Source of the DNA: Sthenelais limicola | Taxonomy: Eukaryota; Annelida; Polychaeta; Phyllodocida; Sigalionidae | Length of the DNA stretch: 64,000 nucleotides | Direction: 5' to 3' | Assembly (NCBI GenBank): GCA_942159475.1 | Contig: OW804096.1 | Span: 104,568,194-104,632,193 of the forward strand | Notes under the pieces: generated by a model | What the model saw: the letters and a program-made list of their open reading frames with translations, nothing else | What the model was told of the DNA's origin: nothing | Databases searched by the model: none | Part shown: positions 1 through 12,300 of the stretch, one piece after another | Numbering within the stretch: the first letter of the stretch is position 1 | Layout of the letters: each line of letters starts with the position of its first letter | Translations under genes and position numbers: made by a program

Positions 1-287
1 CAACAACCAACACATAAAACGTCTAAACTTTGTGGGGGTCAGGTTGGCTGATGAAAATGGCAAATGATATCATCTAATACCAAAAATCATATATTGACTA
101 AGGAAATGTATCAACGAGCAAGGTAGCAGAGAAGCAGAACATCATGACCAGTCTGAATGAACTAAAATGTATCCAGCCTCCGTGACAATGAATCCCGAAG
201 AAGTGAACTTTCCATCGTAGCATTGGCAGTCGTGGATACTGTGTCCAGCGCTCTACCCGAAGAACAAGCGCCTATGCCTTGAGCAGA
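1..287. other. no gene seen
   Basis: I see no open frame with family similarity, no RNA gene and no clear repeat in this AT-rich stretch. The AT-rich satellite begins immediately to its right. Confidence 0.5.
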
Positions 288-1165
288 AAAACTATTTAAA
301 CTAAGAAGGATCCATATTTAATCTAAAGAGTGATCTATATGTAATCCAAGAATGATCAATATGTAATCACAAAGTGAAAAACTATTTTGGCTAAGAAGGA
401 TCCATATTTAATCGAAGAGTGCAAAAATATCTATTTAAAGAGTGAAAAACATATTTAATCAGAGTGCACAAATATCTAATCAATTAGTGAGATATAGTTA
501 ATCAATAATAATGAGATATAGTTACTCAAGAGAGATATCTAGTCAATAGTGTTAGAGATATCTAATCAATTAGTGAGATATAGTTAATCAATAATAATGA
601 GATATAGTTACTCAAGAGAGATATCTAGTCAATAGTGTTAGAGATATCTAATCAAATAATGAGATATAGTTAATCAATAATAATGAGATATAGTTACTCA
701 AGAGAGATATCTAGTCAATAGTGTTAGAGATATCTAATCAAATAATGAGATATAGTTAATCAATAATAATGAGATATAGTTACTCAGGAGGGATATCTAA
801 TCTATAGGGTTAATAAGGAAGGATACCTAGCCAAGAGTGACAATATAGTTAATCAAAATAATGAAATATAGTTAATCAGAAGGTATCCAATCAATAGTGA
901 AATATAGTTAATCAGAACGTGAAAGATTTTTCACGAAGTGAAATATAGTTAATCAGGAAATTAAAAGGTATCCAATCAAGAGTGAAATATAGTTACTCAA
1001 AATATTGAAATATAGTTAATCAGGAAGTGAAAGATTCTTATTCACGAAGTGAAATATAGTTACTCAAAAATATTGAAATATAGTTAATCAGGAAGTGAAA
1101 GATTCTTATTCACGAAGTGAAATATAGTTAATCAAAGTATTGGAATATAGTTAATCAAGATTGGA
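288..1165. repeat. AT-rich satellite, 86-bp and 68-bp units
   Basis: Units built on the words GATATAGTTAATCA and GAGATATCTA recur throughout. The clearest block has unit starts at 489, 575, 661 and 747, an exact 86-bp period with few differences. A second block has a 68-bp period (unit starts 1003 and 1071) built on GGAAGTGAAAGATTC. The left edge (288-480) holds two diverged units about 90 bp apart containing AAGAAGGATCCATATTTAAT. This is a non-coding satellite. The 86-bp copies are almost identical, so their amplification was probably recent. Confidence 0.9.
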
Positions 1166-1880
1166 ACAATAGTTAATTAAAAGCTGAAATACACCTAGCA
1201 CAGAAATAGACGGCAGTGTAAATTCAGAGGTTTTTAACAATAAAATTTAGGTCAGACGGGTAAAAAACAAGAATTAACTAAAAGAACAAGGTCAAATCTA
1301 GATGTGGACCATATATAGAGCCTGAAATTAGGAAACACAGTCAATATGTGAGTCAACTTGTGATTACTAGAAACAATAAAATCTGACTAAATAAGTTATC
1401 CAAACCGGGACCCCAGGAGGCAGAACATACAAAATCTGACCCCACCGGATCGAAAAGGGTCAAATCGGCCTCAAAATTGTTTAATATTCAATTCAACAAA
1501 GTAAAAGGGTTTTTAAAAAGTAACACCACTGTTCCAGCCAATGATAATAATTGGATCTAGATGTTTAAATATCTAAAAAAGGAGGAAAAACACAACAAAC
1601 CATATCCTCACGTAGAGATCAAACAATTAAGCCACCTCTGGAATGCGCCTCGGAAGGTATAACAAATATTTGTCTCCGACAGTTTCTGATAGCTGGCAGC
1701 ACCAGTAATATTTTCTCAGGCAGGTTGATTGTCGCTTTAATAACATAGGATGGTTATTCTCCAAAAAGAAAAAGTATCCAAAAAACTCTGTATTTTGTTA
1801 AAAGGTGAAAAAGCTTATTGGCACAATCACAAAGAAAATGTTTTCTGGCTGGGACAGCCATTCTTCTTGGTGGGGGAGGA
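1166..1880. other. possible tail of a decayed LTR element
   Basis: No gene is recognisable. The last 130 bases are open on the plus strand, but the peptide has no family I can name. The stretch ends in the purine run GGTGGGGGAGGA (1869-1880) directly before a TGTT, as expected for the polypurine tract in front of a 3' LTR. The segment may therefore be the remnant 3' end of an LTR retrotransposon body. Confidence 0.35.
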
Positions 1881-2564
1881 TGTTAATGTCCATTATGGAT
1901 TTAACATGTCTCATTGCCCTAATCGATTTTTAATGTGTGATTAATTGCAGAGTTATTAATGTTTTATTACCCTGATGTTAAACATGCATTTATTAATGAA
2001 TTTATGTATTACTGTGAAATGTATCATTAGATGTGTAAATTGTATTTGAGTAGTCTGGTGCAATGATTTATGCTGACGCGATGTTCTAAGCTGAAGCAAT
2101 GATTTATATTGTGAAACATGTAGGAGCTATTGCTCACAGAGAAACACAGCAGGGTTCCCAGGAATTGCACCTAAGGGTGTAACCAGGTTATAAAAGGAAT
2201 TATTTCACCATGTACTCTCACAATCTTGTAATATGTCAGCACTTATTCTGCTATCCAGGCAAACGTTTTCTGTACGAATTTATGTGAATCCAGTCAGGAA
2301 TCCAGGGTATAAAAGGGTTCTCCTTCCAGTCAGTCAGTACCATCTACTACCTGGACCTGGAAGCTGTACCACCACTATCTACTAAGGAGGACTGACTGGA
2401 ACCTATACAAACTGAAACCCTGGGGAACCTATGCTCTACTAAGGATATATTGTAACCACTAAGGACTTATTATAAACCTACCACTTGTTACTCTACAACA
2501 TTGAATAAAAGACCAGCTATTCAGCACATCTCCAAGATCCCTCTCTACTTGAGTTATTCTTACA
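1881..2564 (+). mobile_element. solo or 3' LTR of a retrotransposon
   Basis: This 684-bp segment begins TGTTAATG and ends TTCTTACA, the TG...CA rule for LTRs, and follows a polypurine tract. It contains promoter-like TATAAAAGG at 2189 and again at 2308, and a polyadenylation signal AATAAA at 2504-2509, in the expected U3-R-U5 order. No matching second LTR lies in the window, so a target duplication cannot be checked. The exact ends are inferred from the sequence rules only. I could not assign a clade. Confidence 0.55.
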
Positions 2565-3010
2565 ATTTGACCAGCTCAGTCAGAGCTCATAGGGACTTGA
2601 CTCCCTTATTTTTCAGGGAAGTACATTAATCACATCCCTGGCCCGCCGCCCTTCCTCATGCCTCACCGCAGACAGAGATAAGGATTTGTCTCAAGTTACA
2701 GTTGGGCTTGTTCCAACAACGTTTGAATGGAAACATGAATTAGTGCCTGTTGACTCCATACATAGCTCCTTATATAGTTCCATTTCCATAGCTTGTTATT
2801 TTAATTTTTAAAGTTGGTACTTTTTCATATAAATCTTCTATGGTCCCTGCCATCCAGCCAACATAAAAATTCTAACAATGATTGTCCATTATGGCCTATC
2901 GAGGCTAGAATTGCCCCAAATATCAACCTATAAATGTGATGTGTCACAGGAAAAGGAGTGATAAGTTGTAAAAAATCGATTTTGAGATATAATATTTGAA
3001 AAGGAAGGAA
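2565..3010. other. no gene seen
   Basis: I see no coding, RNA or clear repeat signal between the LTR and the tandem repeat that follows. Confidence 0.5.
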
Positions 3011-3431
3011 GATAATGCCATTGAAACGCTCCAAACCGCAAATGTCATTAAAATCCCATTAGGACAGATTTTTTTCCCCTGCTCCAAACCGCAAATCTCA
3101 TTAAAAACCCATTAGGACGGAATTTTTTTTTCCATTTTTTTTTTCATCTACATTGTCCTTGCTCCCAACTGCAAAATGCCATTGAAATGCTCCAAACCGC
3201 AAAGGTCATGAAAAATCCCATTAGGACAGAGTTTTTTTTTTTTTTCATTTTTTTTCCATCTACATTGTCTAGGGTCATGCTCCCAACCGCAAAATGCCAT
3301 TGAAATGCTCCAAACCGCAAATGTCATTAAAATCCCATTAGGACGGATTTTTTTTTTTTCATTTTTTTTTTCCATTTTTTATTTTCATCTACATTGTCTA
3401 GGGTTTCGCTCCTAACCGCAAAATGCCATTG
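3011..3431. repeat. tandem repeat of about 108-118 bp with T-tracts
   Basis: The phrase GCTCCAAACCGCAAATGTC, followed by CCCATTAGGAC and a long T-run, recurs at about 3028, 3081, 3189 and 3307. Longer units also contain CATCTACATTGTCTAGGG. A diverged single copy lies at 6703-6805, and a short inverted match (TTTGCGGTTTGGAGCA) at about 16341. This suggests a dispersed repeat family that expanded locally. Confidence 0.85.
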
Positions 3432-4062
3432 ACTTTTCGATTTTACAATTCTGATTTTTCGATTGACTATTTTGACTTTCCAATTTATTGTTCTGACTTT
3501 CTGACTTTTCGATTGTGACTATTTCGACTTTCTGATTGACTGTTCTGACTTAATGGTTGACTATTCTGACTTAACGATTGACTTTTAGATTGACTATTTT
3601 GACTTTACGATTGACTTTTCTGATTTTACGATTGACTATTTTGACTTTTCGATCGCCTATTTTGACTTTTCGTTTGACTATTTCAAATTAAAATGATTAA
3701 AATGACTTTTTGATTGACTATTTTGACTTTTTCGATTGACTATTCTGACTTTCGATTGACTTTACGATTGACTTTACGATTGACTTTTCTGATTTTACGA
3801 TTGACTATTTTGACTTTTCGATCGCCTATTTTGACTTTTCGTTTGACTATTTCAAATTAAAATGATTAAAATGACTTTTTGATTGACTATTTTGACTTTT
3901 TCGATTGACTATTCTGACTTTCGATTGACTTTTTTATTGACTTTATGATTGACTTTTCTGACTTTTTGATTGACTATTTCGACTTTCTGATTGACTATTC
4001 TGATGTAACGAATGACATTTCTGACTTTTTGATTGACTTTCTGATTGACTATTCTATATATG
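3432..4062. repeat. minisatellite on GACTTTTCGATTGACTATT
   Basis: About 630 bp consist of degenerate units such as GACTTTTCGATTGACTATTTT. A higher-order duplication is visible: a segment containing TGATTTTACG at 3621 returns at 3790 (period 169) with the same internal order of variants, including an AAATTAAAATGATTAAAATG insertion. Non-coding. Confidence 0.9.
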
Positions 4063-4070
4063 CCCCCATT

Positions 4071-6414
4071 TAAAGGCAAACGCTACTATTCACTGCCACG
4101 CCCCCTTGACCATATACCAAATCTACGGGCATTTTACGCACTATTCCTTTAGCATTGCAGTCTATGAGGAAACAGCCCATTTTGTCACATTTTATAGAAT
4201 AACACAAACAATTAATGGCTACTCCTACTGTCCCAAAATTTTCTACACATACAGTTCAGGTTATATACTACAGATAAAAAGGAAAAAAACTATATGAGTA
4301 ATTCTCCCAATCGGGCAGCATTTGATTTCAGAAGGCCATTTTTTTAGGAAAAATAAAATACGTTGAATCTCTACAATCTTTGGTGCACATATAGCGGAGA
4401 ATATCAGCATAATGCAGGTGAAGTTTGGGAAGGCTGGGACCAATATTTCGATTCCTACACCTATGATTCATATACCTATATTTTCCCTATTATTTTGCCT
4501 TATTTCGGCCTCATTATGCCCGATTTATCAATGATTTAGTGTAAAAATGAGATATATTACTCACTAGTTCGTCTAGCAATAGCAAATGACAAAATAACAG
4601 CTAGGAAATTGATGATGGCCGCCAACATAGGACCTGGTTGTAACCAAAGCTTAAATACCTTTTTGTCAAAATGTCCCTTTTATTTCTATACAATAACTGT
4701 GTTAATACAGAAGGATCTCTATATTTCTATTAATTATGGCGTAATGGCGACGCTATAGTCGTAACGGCGACATCCTAACATATGCTCACTGCAATTCAAC
4801 AGCATCTGTATTTATTCATATCTATACTTTTTACGAAATTCAGGTAGGCCTAAACAATTATTAGAAAGGACGAAATTTCATGAAATTTTTTTTAAAAAAA
4901 AATTATTGTAGATATATCACATGTCGTAACACGACATAAAATATTCCCATAACAGTTCAAGGATTTTTTTGTGAGGTATTATATAGTATCAGGGATGTTG
5001 TGGGCTAATAACTTTTGTTTTTATCTAAATATACATACGTATACATCTTCCCCACACAACAAACTAAATGCAGTTTGATATATTTAGTTACTCTTGGGGT
5101 ATTTTATTGTTTTAAAGTCAATATATGTCGTAACGGCGACACAAATATTCCAAAACAATATTTTCCATGACTAGATCAGTCAATAATAGTGATTACAAAA
5201 ATATTGTGTTTTTTCATAATAACGAACATGTGTGCATGTGTAGAAACCATTTTCTCTAGTAGAAGTAATATATTTTTCAAATGCATCAGTATATTACATC
5301 CAAATTCCATAACTATTACCTATTTTCTAGCCTGAAATAGCCTTATTATCACAATAGTGGCAAGGATCTTGGTATAAGAACTTTGAAAGGGGGGTTCCCA
5401 CAGCCTTATTTTTGCCAAGGAATTCAAATAAAATGGTTATGAAGATGTGTGATCATCCTAAATACAATTTGTAGATACCATAGGCTGGAAAACCAAATGA
5501 TGCCCTATTGGGAGAATTACTCATATGTCATTGCGTTAGATTTTTTTTTATAGCTGTCTGAAATAGACATATTTGGGAAACAGAGCTAGCTATGGGTACT
5601 CTCAGTTGTACCGAATTAGCATGCAAGTCTATTGGGAAATGCTGCATTTTCCTTTCACGGTTTTGGGAATAAAACAAAAATGGATACTCCAAATGTCCCA
5701 GAATTTTCTACACATATAGTGCAGGTAATATTCTACACATATATAGGGAAAAAAATGTATGTCATCGCGTTAAAAAAATAATTGTAGCTGTCTGAAATAG
5801 ACATGTTTAGGAAACATAGAACACTTTGAAAGCAGTAGATTTTTGGGTTGTCAGCCATGTTTCAAATCCCCATAATTCAGAAACTAGCACGTTGACCCAT
5901 TAATTTTTTTCAGTTTTAAGAACACAAATACTTAAAAAATCATATACTAAAGAATCAGAAAAATGACATTTATTTTCAGTGGGGAGGAAAAAAAATTGTT
6001 TTTATAAAAATGGTGAAAAATATTGAGTTTTTTTCGAGATTTTAATTTAAAATTCACATTATGTATTTGTTGTTTTCAAAATAAAAATAACAATGCACCC
6101 TATAGAAAAGAGGCATAGAATTATTGGCCAGATCATACTGTCTCTGAAACTGTTAATTTTACTTAAATTGAGTGAATATAAATAGCAAATATGAACTATG
6201 AAGTCGAGGTACTGCAAAATGGGCCCCCACTTTTGGTCCTCATTGGTTTTTTTGAGATACCAAATTTTGAAGCACTGTAATTCAAAAATGAGCACGGCGA
6301 CCTAATGATTTTTTTCCATCCTTATGACCTGAAACACTTCAAGAATCAAATACCAAAGTTTCTGAAAAATGACATTTATTTTCATTTTCCACTAGATAGT
6401 AGCGTTTGCCTTTA
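4071..6414. mobile_element. non-autonomous TIR element, about 2.3 kb, with a nested insertion
   Basis: The 19-mer TAAAGGCAAACGCTACTAT at 4071-4089 occurs as its exact reverse complement at 6396-6414, so these are inverted termini about 2.3 kb apart. Similarity beyond the 19-mer is weak and the true ends may lie a few bases further out. Internally a block is duplicated: the region around 5525 (ATGTCATTGCG, then CTGTCTGAAATAGACAT) returns at about 5761. No transposase frame is present. A separate 1.2-kb TIR element (4296-5522) sits inside. The superfamily is unknown. Confidence 0.65.
4296..5522. mobile_element. TIR element of the ATAT-duplication family, copy 1
   Basis: The element begins GAGTAATTCTCCCAAT and ends with the reverse complement of that string. 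The inverted repeats stay similar for about 40 bp (left CGGGCAGCATTTGATTT, right AGGGCATCATTTGGTTT). Both sides are flanked by ATAT (4292-4295 and 5523-5526), read as a 4-bp target duplication. The related sequence at about 5750-5765 looks like an empty version of the same target. The interior carries several GTCGTAACGGCGAC-like words and no coding frame. A second copy lies at 14416 and a relative at 50727. The superfamily is not recognised. Confidence 0.75.
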
Positions 6415-6702
6415 GGCCACAAGGATATATCATGAATGAAATCGAAATATAACTTAATGTAATTGTACTTAGTTTCATGTCCAAGTAATAGAATAATACT
6501 TAATTTTCACTGGTTTTCACCAACCCCCTACATAGAAAAACATTCCCCCCCTGCCTTTTTTGGGCCTAAATTGAAAACATATCCCTCTTTACCAATGTAT
6601 AAACACCCAACCTATTAGCTAACGCTGTGTTGGTAAAAAAAATCCAACACTCCGTCAGCCTCATTCCTCTCTTGTTTTTTTTGCACCTGCCATCTCGCTT
6701 GC

Positions 6703-6805
6703 TCCTAACCACAAAATGCCATTAAACACTCCAAACCGCAAATCTCATTAAAATCCCATTAGGAAGGAATTTTTTTATTATTATTTTTTTTCACCTGCCA
6801 TGTCT
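6703..6805. repeat. diverged copy of the 3.0-kb tandem unit
   Basis: It contains CTCCAAACCGCAAATCTC, CCCATTAGGAAGG, a T-rich run and CATGTCTAGG in the same order as the tandem units at 3011-3431. Confidence 0.7.
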
Positions 6806-7530
6806 AGGTCACCTGCCTCCTCTCCTTCTCTCACACCGTTTTTTCCTCTCCCCACCCTCTCAACCTTCTTGCCTCCCTACCTCCCCTTTCCAACATATCT
6901 TTTCTCCCCCCCCCACTCTCCCTCTCCTCCTACCCCTCCCTTCGCCTCCCATATCCACCCTCTCTCTCTGCTGTCCCACTCAACTACCTCTCTTCCTCTC
7001 CCCTCTATTTCCCTCGCTCCCCCCTCTGCTCTTCTCTCCCCTATACCTCTCTTCCTCTTCCCTCTATTTCCTTGCTCTACCCCTCCCTTCACCTCCCGTA
7101 TCCCTTCCTCTCTCCTTTCCCACTCACCTACCTCTCTTCCTCTCCCGTCTATTTCCCTTGCTCCCCCCTCTGCTCTCCTCTCCCCCTATACCTCTCTTCC
7201 TCTTCCCTCTATTTCCTTGCTCTACCCCTCCCTTCACCTCCCATATCTCTTCCTCTCTCCTTTCCCACTCACCTACCTCTCTTCCTCTCCCCTTTTATTT
7301 CCCTCCCTCTCTCCTCTATTTCCCTCCTCTCCCTCTGCTCTACCCCTCCCATATCCCCCCTCTTTCTCTGCAATCCCACTCAACTACCTCTCTTACTCTC
7401 CTCTCTATTTCCCTGCTCTACCCCTCCCTTCACCTCCCATATCCCTTCATCTCTCTGCTACTCATTCATGTCATTGCTACTGCTATACCACTCCCAACTC
7501 CCAATCCTACCCTCTCTCTAACTTCTAAGC
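6805..7530. repeat. pyrimidine-rich (C/T) satellite
   Basis: About 720 bp consist almost wholly of C and T on the plus strand. A higher-order unit is visible: CTTGCTCTACCCCTCCC at 7071 returns at 7216 (period 145) with the same flanking order. Long open frames here, for example 6800-7528, are low-complexity artefacts of the repeat and should not be called genes. Confidence 0.9.
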
Positions 7531-7639
7531 ATACTGTATACTTCAGTAATAAGCTTTCTTCATATAATTCTTGACTATAAGACCTGCTTGTATCCTGTGC
7601 CTGTCTGTGTGTATCCTATGAATGAGTACCTCAGAGTGA

Positions 7640-7675
7640 AACAGGCCTTGTGTTGAGGCCAACACAAGGCCTGTT
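7640..7675. repeat. perfect 16-bp hairpin
   Basis: AACAGGCCTTGTGTTG (7640-7655) is followed by a 4-base loop AGGC and then the exact reverse complement (7660-7675). It could be a transposon end, a cruciform or an RNA hairpin; nothing nearby decides which. Confidence 0.8.
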
Positions 7676-7739
7676 AAAACGATTAGCATGACCTTGTGGG
7701 GGTCTTATCTGAGGTCTGACCCGGTCTGACACTTTTTAC

Positions 7740-8450
7740 GACCGTAGTCCAGAGGTAAGGACGTGTATGAGCCTTTAGTCCATTTTGGATCAGATTTTGG
7801 TTGATTTCGCGTGCAATTGTCTCACCCCAGACCCATACTGTAGTCCAGGTCTATTTTAGCATTTGCGCTACGCCTATTGGCTGCCTAGGTTCCTATTCGC
7901 CTGATACGCGGCGACGCTGACAGCGATTGGCTAATATCATTCGGCCGCAAGCCATGTCTATCTACCGCGTTGCGCTGTCCCCATTGGTCCCTGCGCGACA
8001 CACCCATTTCTCCCAGCAGTGCTTACAGCTGCATGGCGGCACCCACTGGCCACCGTGGATCGTTAGTCATGCAACGCAGCCCTGCAGGTGGTTTTAATTG
8101 CCGGTATTATGGTCGGACGTTAAATTTAGTCAAAGAAACACATCTGAAAAGTCAATTTGTACCCGCCTTTATCCCCACCGAGACGTTTTGGCAAGATGAC
8201 CGTAGTCGAATACGGTGTTTATGTTATGAATACTGCCACGCCATCTGACGGCTGTACGTGTCATAATGCTTTTGGTCAGTGTGATCCCTCAGTGGCGCCA
8301 CCTACCACAGTCGACGGTCATACCTGCACTGCTGAGGTGTGAACCCATTGATCGTGCGAGGCAGCGCGCCGCATAAAAGTCTAAACCTGGCAGTAGCATA
8401 AGAGTCACGATATAATTTCTTGGCGTGTCCCGCCTTGAGTGTTATTCTCA
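7740..8450. promoter_or_regulatory. CpG-rich stretch with three CCAAT-type motifs
   Basis: This stretch is richer in G+C and CpG than its neighbours and carries ATTGGCT at about 7877 and 7926 and CCATTGGTCC at about 7979. These match the CCAAT box in inverted and related forms. That composition suggests a promoter, but I could not find a gene starting from it. It lies 0.9-1.6 kb beyond the 3' end of the recombinase gene. It may equally be part of an unrecognised repeat. Confidence 0.3.
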
Positions 8451-9327
8451 ATGCTAGTGTTTACTGTTCAATGAGACGTGTGTGCGTCTGCTCTTTTCTG
8501 AGCCGTGTTTTAGCGAAGCAAAATTTAACATCGCTTCTGTGAATTAGTGCGTTAATTGGCTTAGTGAGGTAATTAATTAATAAAGTGGGTAACGTTGTTT
8601 TCTGTTGAGTTGTTGACATAAAGTAGGACGCACGTCGAGCACTATGTAATGGCCCTGAGGGAAGTTGACCTAACAATCTTTTCTTCACATTACTTTAATT
8701 TCAACCGAATGAGAGAGGCAGTGTTCCGACGTTTGTAACTTTATTTTCCTTCCTTTTTTGATTACACATTGTGCAATAGGCGACTAGCAAACAGTTAAAA
8801 TATAAAAGACATGACATTTGATAAAATACGACCGTACCAGACGGTTTCAGTAATAACCTTTAATGTATAAATCTACCTGTGTCCTTACCTAACGAACAAG
8901 TGCATAGAACATGGTGCTACATTAAAAAAATTAAGATTTTTCCCACTCCAGTTGAGAAATCGATTGATGAACCTTGTGTGCATGATGTGTAAAGTCTACA
9001 TGTAAGGACATTGGTGTTTGGGAATTGTGTTTTCCAAAGAAATAATATAAAAAACTTACAATTACCTAACCATTGTTGGGAGATTAACTGTACGAATGTG
9101 CAACGTCACATAGTGTATACTCACACCCAAAAAGTTAACTAGTTATATTATCACAGAACCTTATAAAAATCGCATTGTTCATAATTGATGGTTTAAGCCA
9201 GTCCTTTTGCATCTGCGTTGTAATTGTTTCTTAATTTCAAAGTTGTAAGTTCAAAGCTCCTATTGATAGGCCAGTCGGTAATGCATGCCCGAAGTAATAT
9301 AAGGCACATGACACAGTGTGTCTTAGT

Positions 9328-12300
9328 CTACTGGAAGATGACTGTGACCTTGCAGTCTTTGAAACTTGAGCCAGCGAATAGTTCGTCCACAACACGTTCG
9401 GCTCGTTTCTTTTTTACTTCTTGGTTGGTGGACGACGTTGCCGCTGGTGGTACAGCAACACAGATAGTCCTAGACTTGTATTTGTTCTGGTTCGTGTCAT
9501 TTCCATTTCTTTCCTGTAGTGGCCTCTGTTGTTGTTGCTCTTCCCTTATTGACTGTGTCAACTGTCTGACAGCCGCCAAGTCCTCGAACATTTCGTTTTC
9601 TTCCTGCTCTACCTCAGTGTCAGTAGGAGGTGGAGGAGTTGCCTGTGAGTGGCGCTGCGTCAGGTCTATGTCATCATCGTCCGAACTCTGAGTTGGAGTA
9701 ACCTGTAAAAAATACGAAGTAACACCTTAGTTTGTATGTGCCGACCTGAGGTAGTAGTTTATAACTTAATGACAACATTGTTACATCAGTCTACGTGCAT
9801 ACACATCAATAAAGTTAATGTTAGTCAATAATGTATAATAGTGTTGTTGCTTGTCGTTAAAGGTAGACATTTCGGTCTAGGTTAGTTATGGAGACTCAGT
9901 TGTTAAAATTGTTTGGTGTTATTATGTGAAGTCATTACTAAAAGTGTGTTATACCGTTCTCTGACTATTTTTTTGTAATTATGTGCTCACCTGAGAAAGG
10001 AGTAAATGCAGGTCTTGTGATGGCGGCATTTGCACGTCAGGTACTTCGCTGCTGTCGTCCATGGCAGTTGTAGTGTCACTAACGTCGATTGCAGTTTGTT
10101 GCCCATCGCTGTTAAAGGCAACCTTCATCTGCATGGTCTGAAGTACTGTTGGTGGCAATGTTGGAGGCGTGCCGATAACAATTGGCTCGTCACTGTTGAT
10201 GTTAGACTGAATATGACTGTTCTCCTTTGTTGGCGTCTTCTTTTTGGGTGTCAGAGAAAGGCTTCTCCTAGCTTTTGGTGTCCCCTTTTGGTTGGAAGAC
10301 TGTGTGTGTTGACGGTGAACTGGAGTGGGCATCTCAGGTGTGTGATCAGGGAAGGGTCCATTGCTGGCATTTGAGACAGTAGGGGTAGTGACATTCGTTG
10401 CAGTTGTGGGTGAATTGTCGGTGACGTTGACCCTTTTGTTGGGCGATTCTGTCACTGATGTCGCAGGCATGTCCTCCACGGCGTAGCCCATGAAATTTGA
10501 GATTGTGTGCGACATCGCTAGTCGTTTCCCGTCTGTAGTGGATGAATAATTGGTGATTGAACTGGTACACCTGTGACCAGTGGTGGTGATAATATCATTC
10601 GCCTCATAGCTAGCCCCTCTTAGTAGTGTGACCATAGTTGATCTGATGCAGTGGTTTGTGTAATTGTGGTCGAGCTTAGCTTCAGTCGAGATGAATTTCA
10701 TGAACCCTCCAATTGTGTTTTCGCCCACGCCCATGTTACAGTACCAAATGTCATCCTCTTGTGAGTGTTTGGCCCTTGGTCGCTGGTACAAGCGGTCACA
10801 GTTGGGATGCAACTTGCTGATGTATTTCTTTAGATTGTTGAGAACACATTTAGGACCGCCTGTACCATACATGCGTTGGTCGTGGTGCTTCCTCCTGGCG
10901 TTGTTGGAGGGTTGGTGGTTTTTCTCTAATGGCTTGTGGTTTAGAGTGGCATACTCTTTCCCACCATCGTCCACCTTGAAGACAATTTGTTGTTTCTTTA
11001 GTTTGTGGAGGCCCTCTCGACCTCTCCTACCGAAATGTACCACTGTTTCCATGAAGACTCTTAACTGAAGTCCCTGGGCCGTGGTCTGGTCCAGGACGCC
11101 AGAAGAATATATCTGTTTCAAATGGCGTGCTGACAGAGGCTTGTGACTCCTGTCGATGTCCTGGCCGTTCTCTGAGAGTGCTCTCATCCGACCTGTGAGC
11201 ACTTTGTTTGCACATATGAAGTGTGAGTTGTTAGTCAGGTTAATGTTGCGGTTGTAAGGTGGTTCGTTCAAGTGACGTTGAATAGCAGATCTGATTGAGT
11301 TGAGGGCGGAGACACTGTATTCTTCGCCAGTTGACTTGCATATTTCTCCGTAGAAGACCTGTAGTTTCGCTGCCAGTTCTTCGTCCGTCATGTCACCAAA
11401 GTTGAGTTGGTACTTGTGGTGGTCTAACCAATCTGAAGAATGAACCGAAGTGTTAATGAACGGGACATAGTTAATTAAGTAATGCAGCGTAAACAGTACG
11501 GTTCACCCACAATAGGCAAGTACAATGTGTCCCTAAGCGCATGTATTTACACCATATTAACTAAAAATATATTACTGTGTGATTCACTATTTATAAGTAC
11601 AAAGTAATAGTGTTTAGCTTCCATATAACACCTTCCATACTGTTTAAATTGTCACCCTATGAATTGGCAATACTGGTACTATGTCTGTGATTGCTAGTGC
11701 TTACCTGTGAAAACCTTTAGGCCCCATTTGGTGTTTTTCACAGTCTTGGCTGATGTGCACTTCGCCATTAACGCCTCTAGTTCCTGTGGTGTTCTAGTTA
11801 GGAATTTCCGCGGGGGTGCGACCTTCTTTAGCTTTGGAGGTGTTGGCCCATGTTCTACGTCTGTAGCTTGAGAAGTCTGCATGTCACTGTTAACACCTTG
11901 GAATTCGTCAGCAGAGTTTGTTTGCTGCAAATACATTTGTTATTATAATTAATGTTGTGAACGACCGACTGAAGTGTTGATATTGATTAACATAGTCAGG
12001 ACGTGTCGTTGTTTTTTTCTGTACAGTTCATTTGTAGGCAGGCAGCCGTGTCTGTAGCATTCGTAAATCAAGTTAATATTTACCAAAGTCCCTTCAACGA
12101 CTGAGTGGCCTATACTGGTTACACTTGTTATGAAATGTTCGTCATGTATAACGGCTACTAACCTGTATCAGCTGAACGGTGGGTGGGCGTTTGGATGCCT
12201 GCTGGCGTGCGGGGGTGTGTAGCTGTTTAGGTGCGATTTTCACTAGATGCGTCGTACCCGTTGTGGCAATTGTTGGATTTCCAGCCTTTGGTACCTTTGG

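Larger units (their letters stand above)
7531..9327. other. non-coding flank downstream of the recombinase gene
   Basis: Apart from the hairpin at 7640-7675 and the CpG-rich, CCAAT-containing stretch at 7740-8450, I see no supported feature. Short open frames at 7970-8342 show no family I recognise. Confidence 0.45.

Noticed and set aside
1..1165. CRISPR-like array
   Set aside because: The AT-rich units are contiguous tandem repeats without unique spacers, and the genome is eukaryotic.
6800..7574. Long plus-strand reading frames rich in S, P and L
   Set aside because: They lie over a C/T satellite that is open in several frames at once; low complexity, no start context and no family.
8157..8342. 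Small cysteine-containing plus-strand frame
   Set aside because: Sixty-one residues without recognisable motif or signal peptide, in a CpG-rich non-coding stretch.
9224..9691. 155-residue plus-strand frame
   Set aside because: It is the antisense of the last exon of the recombinase gene, which has clear splice sites and homology context.
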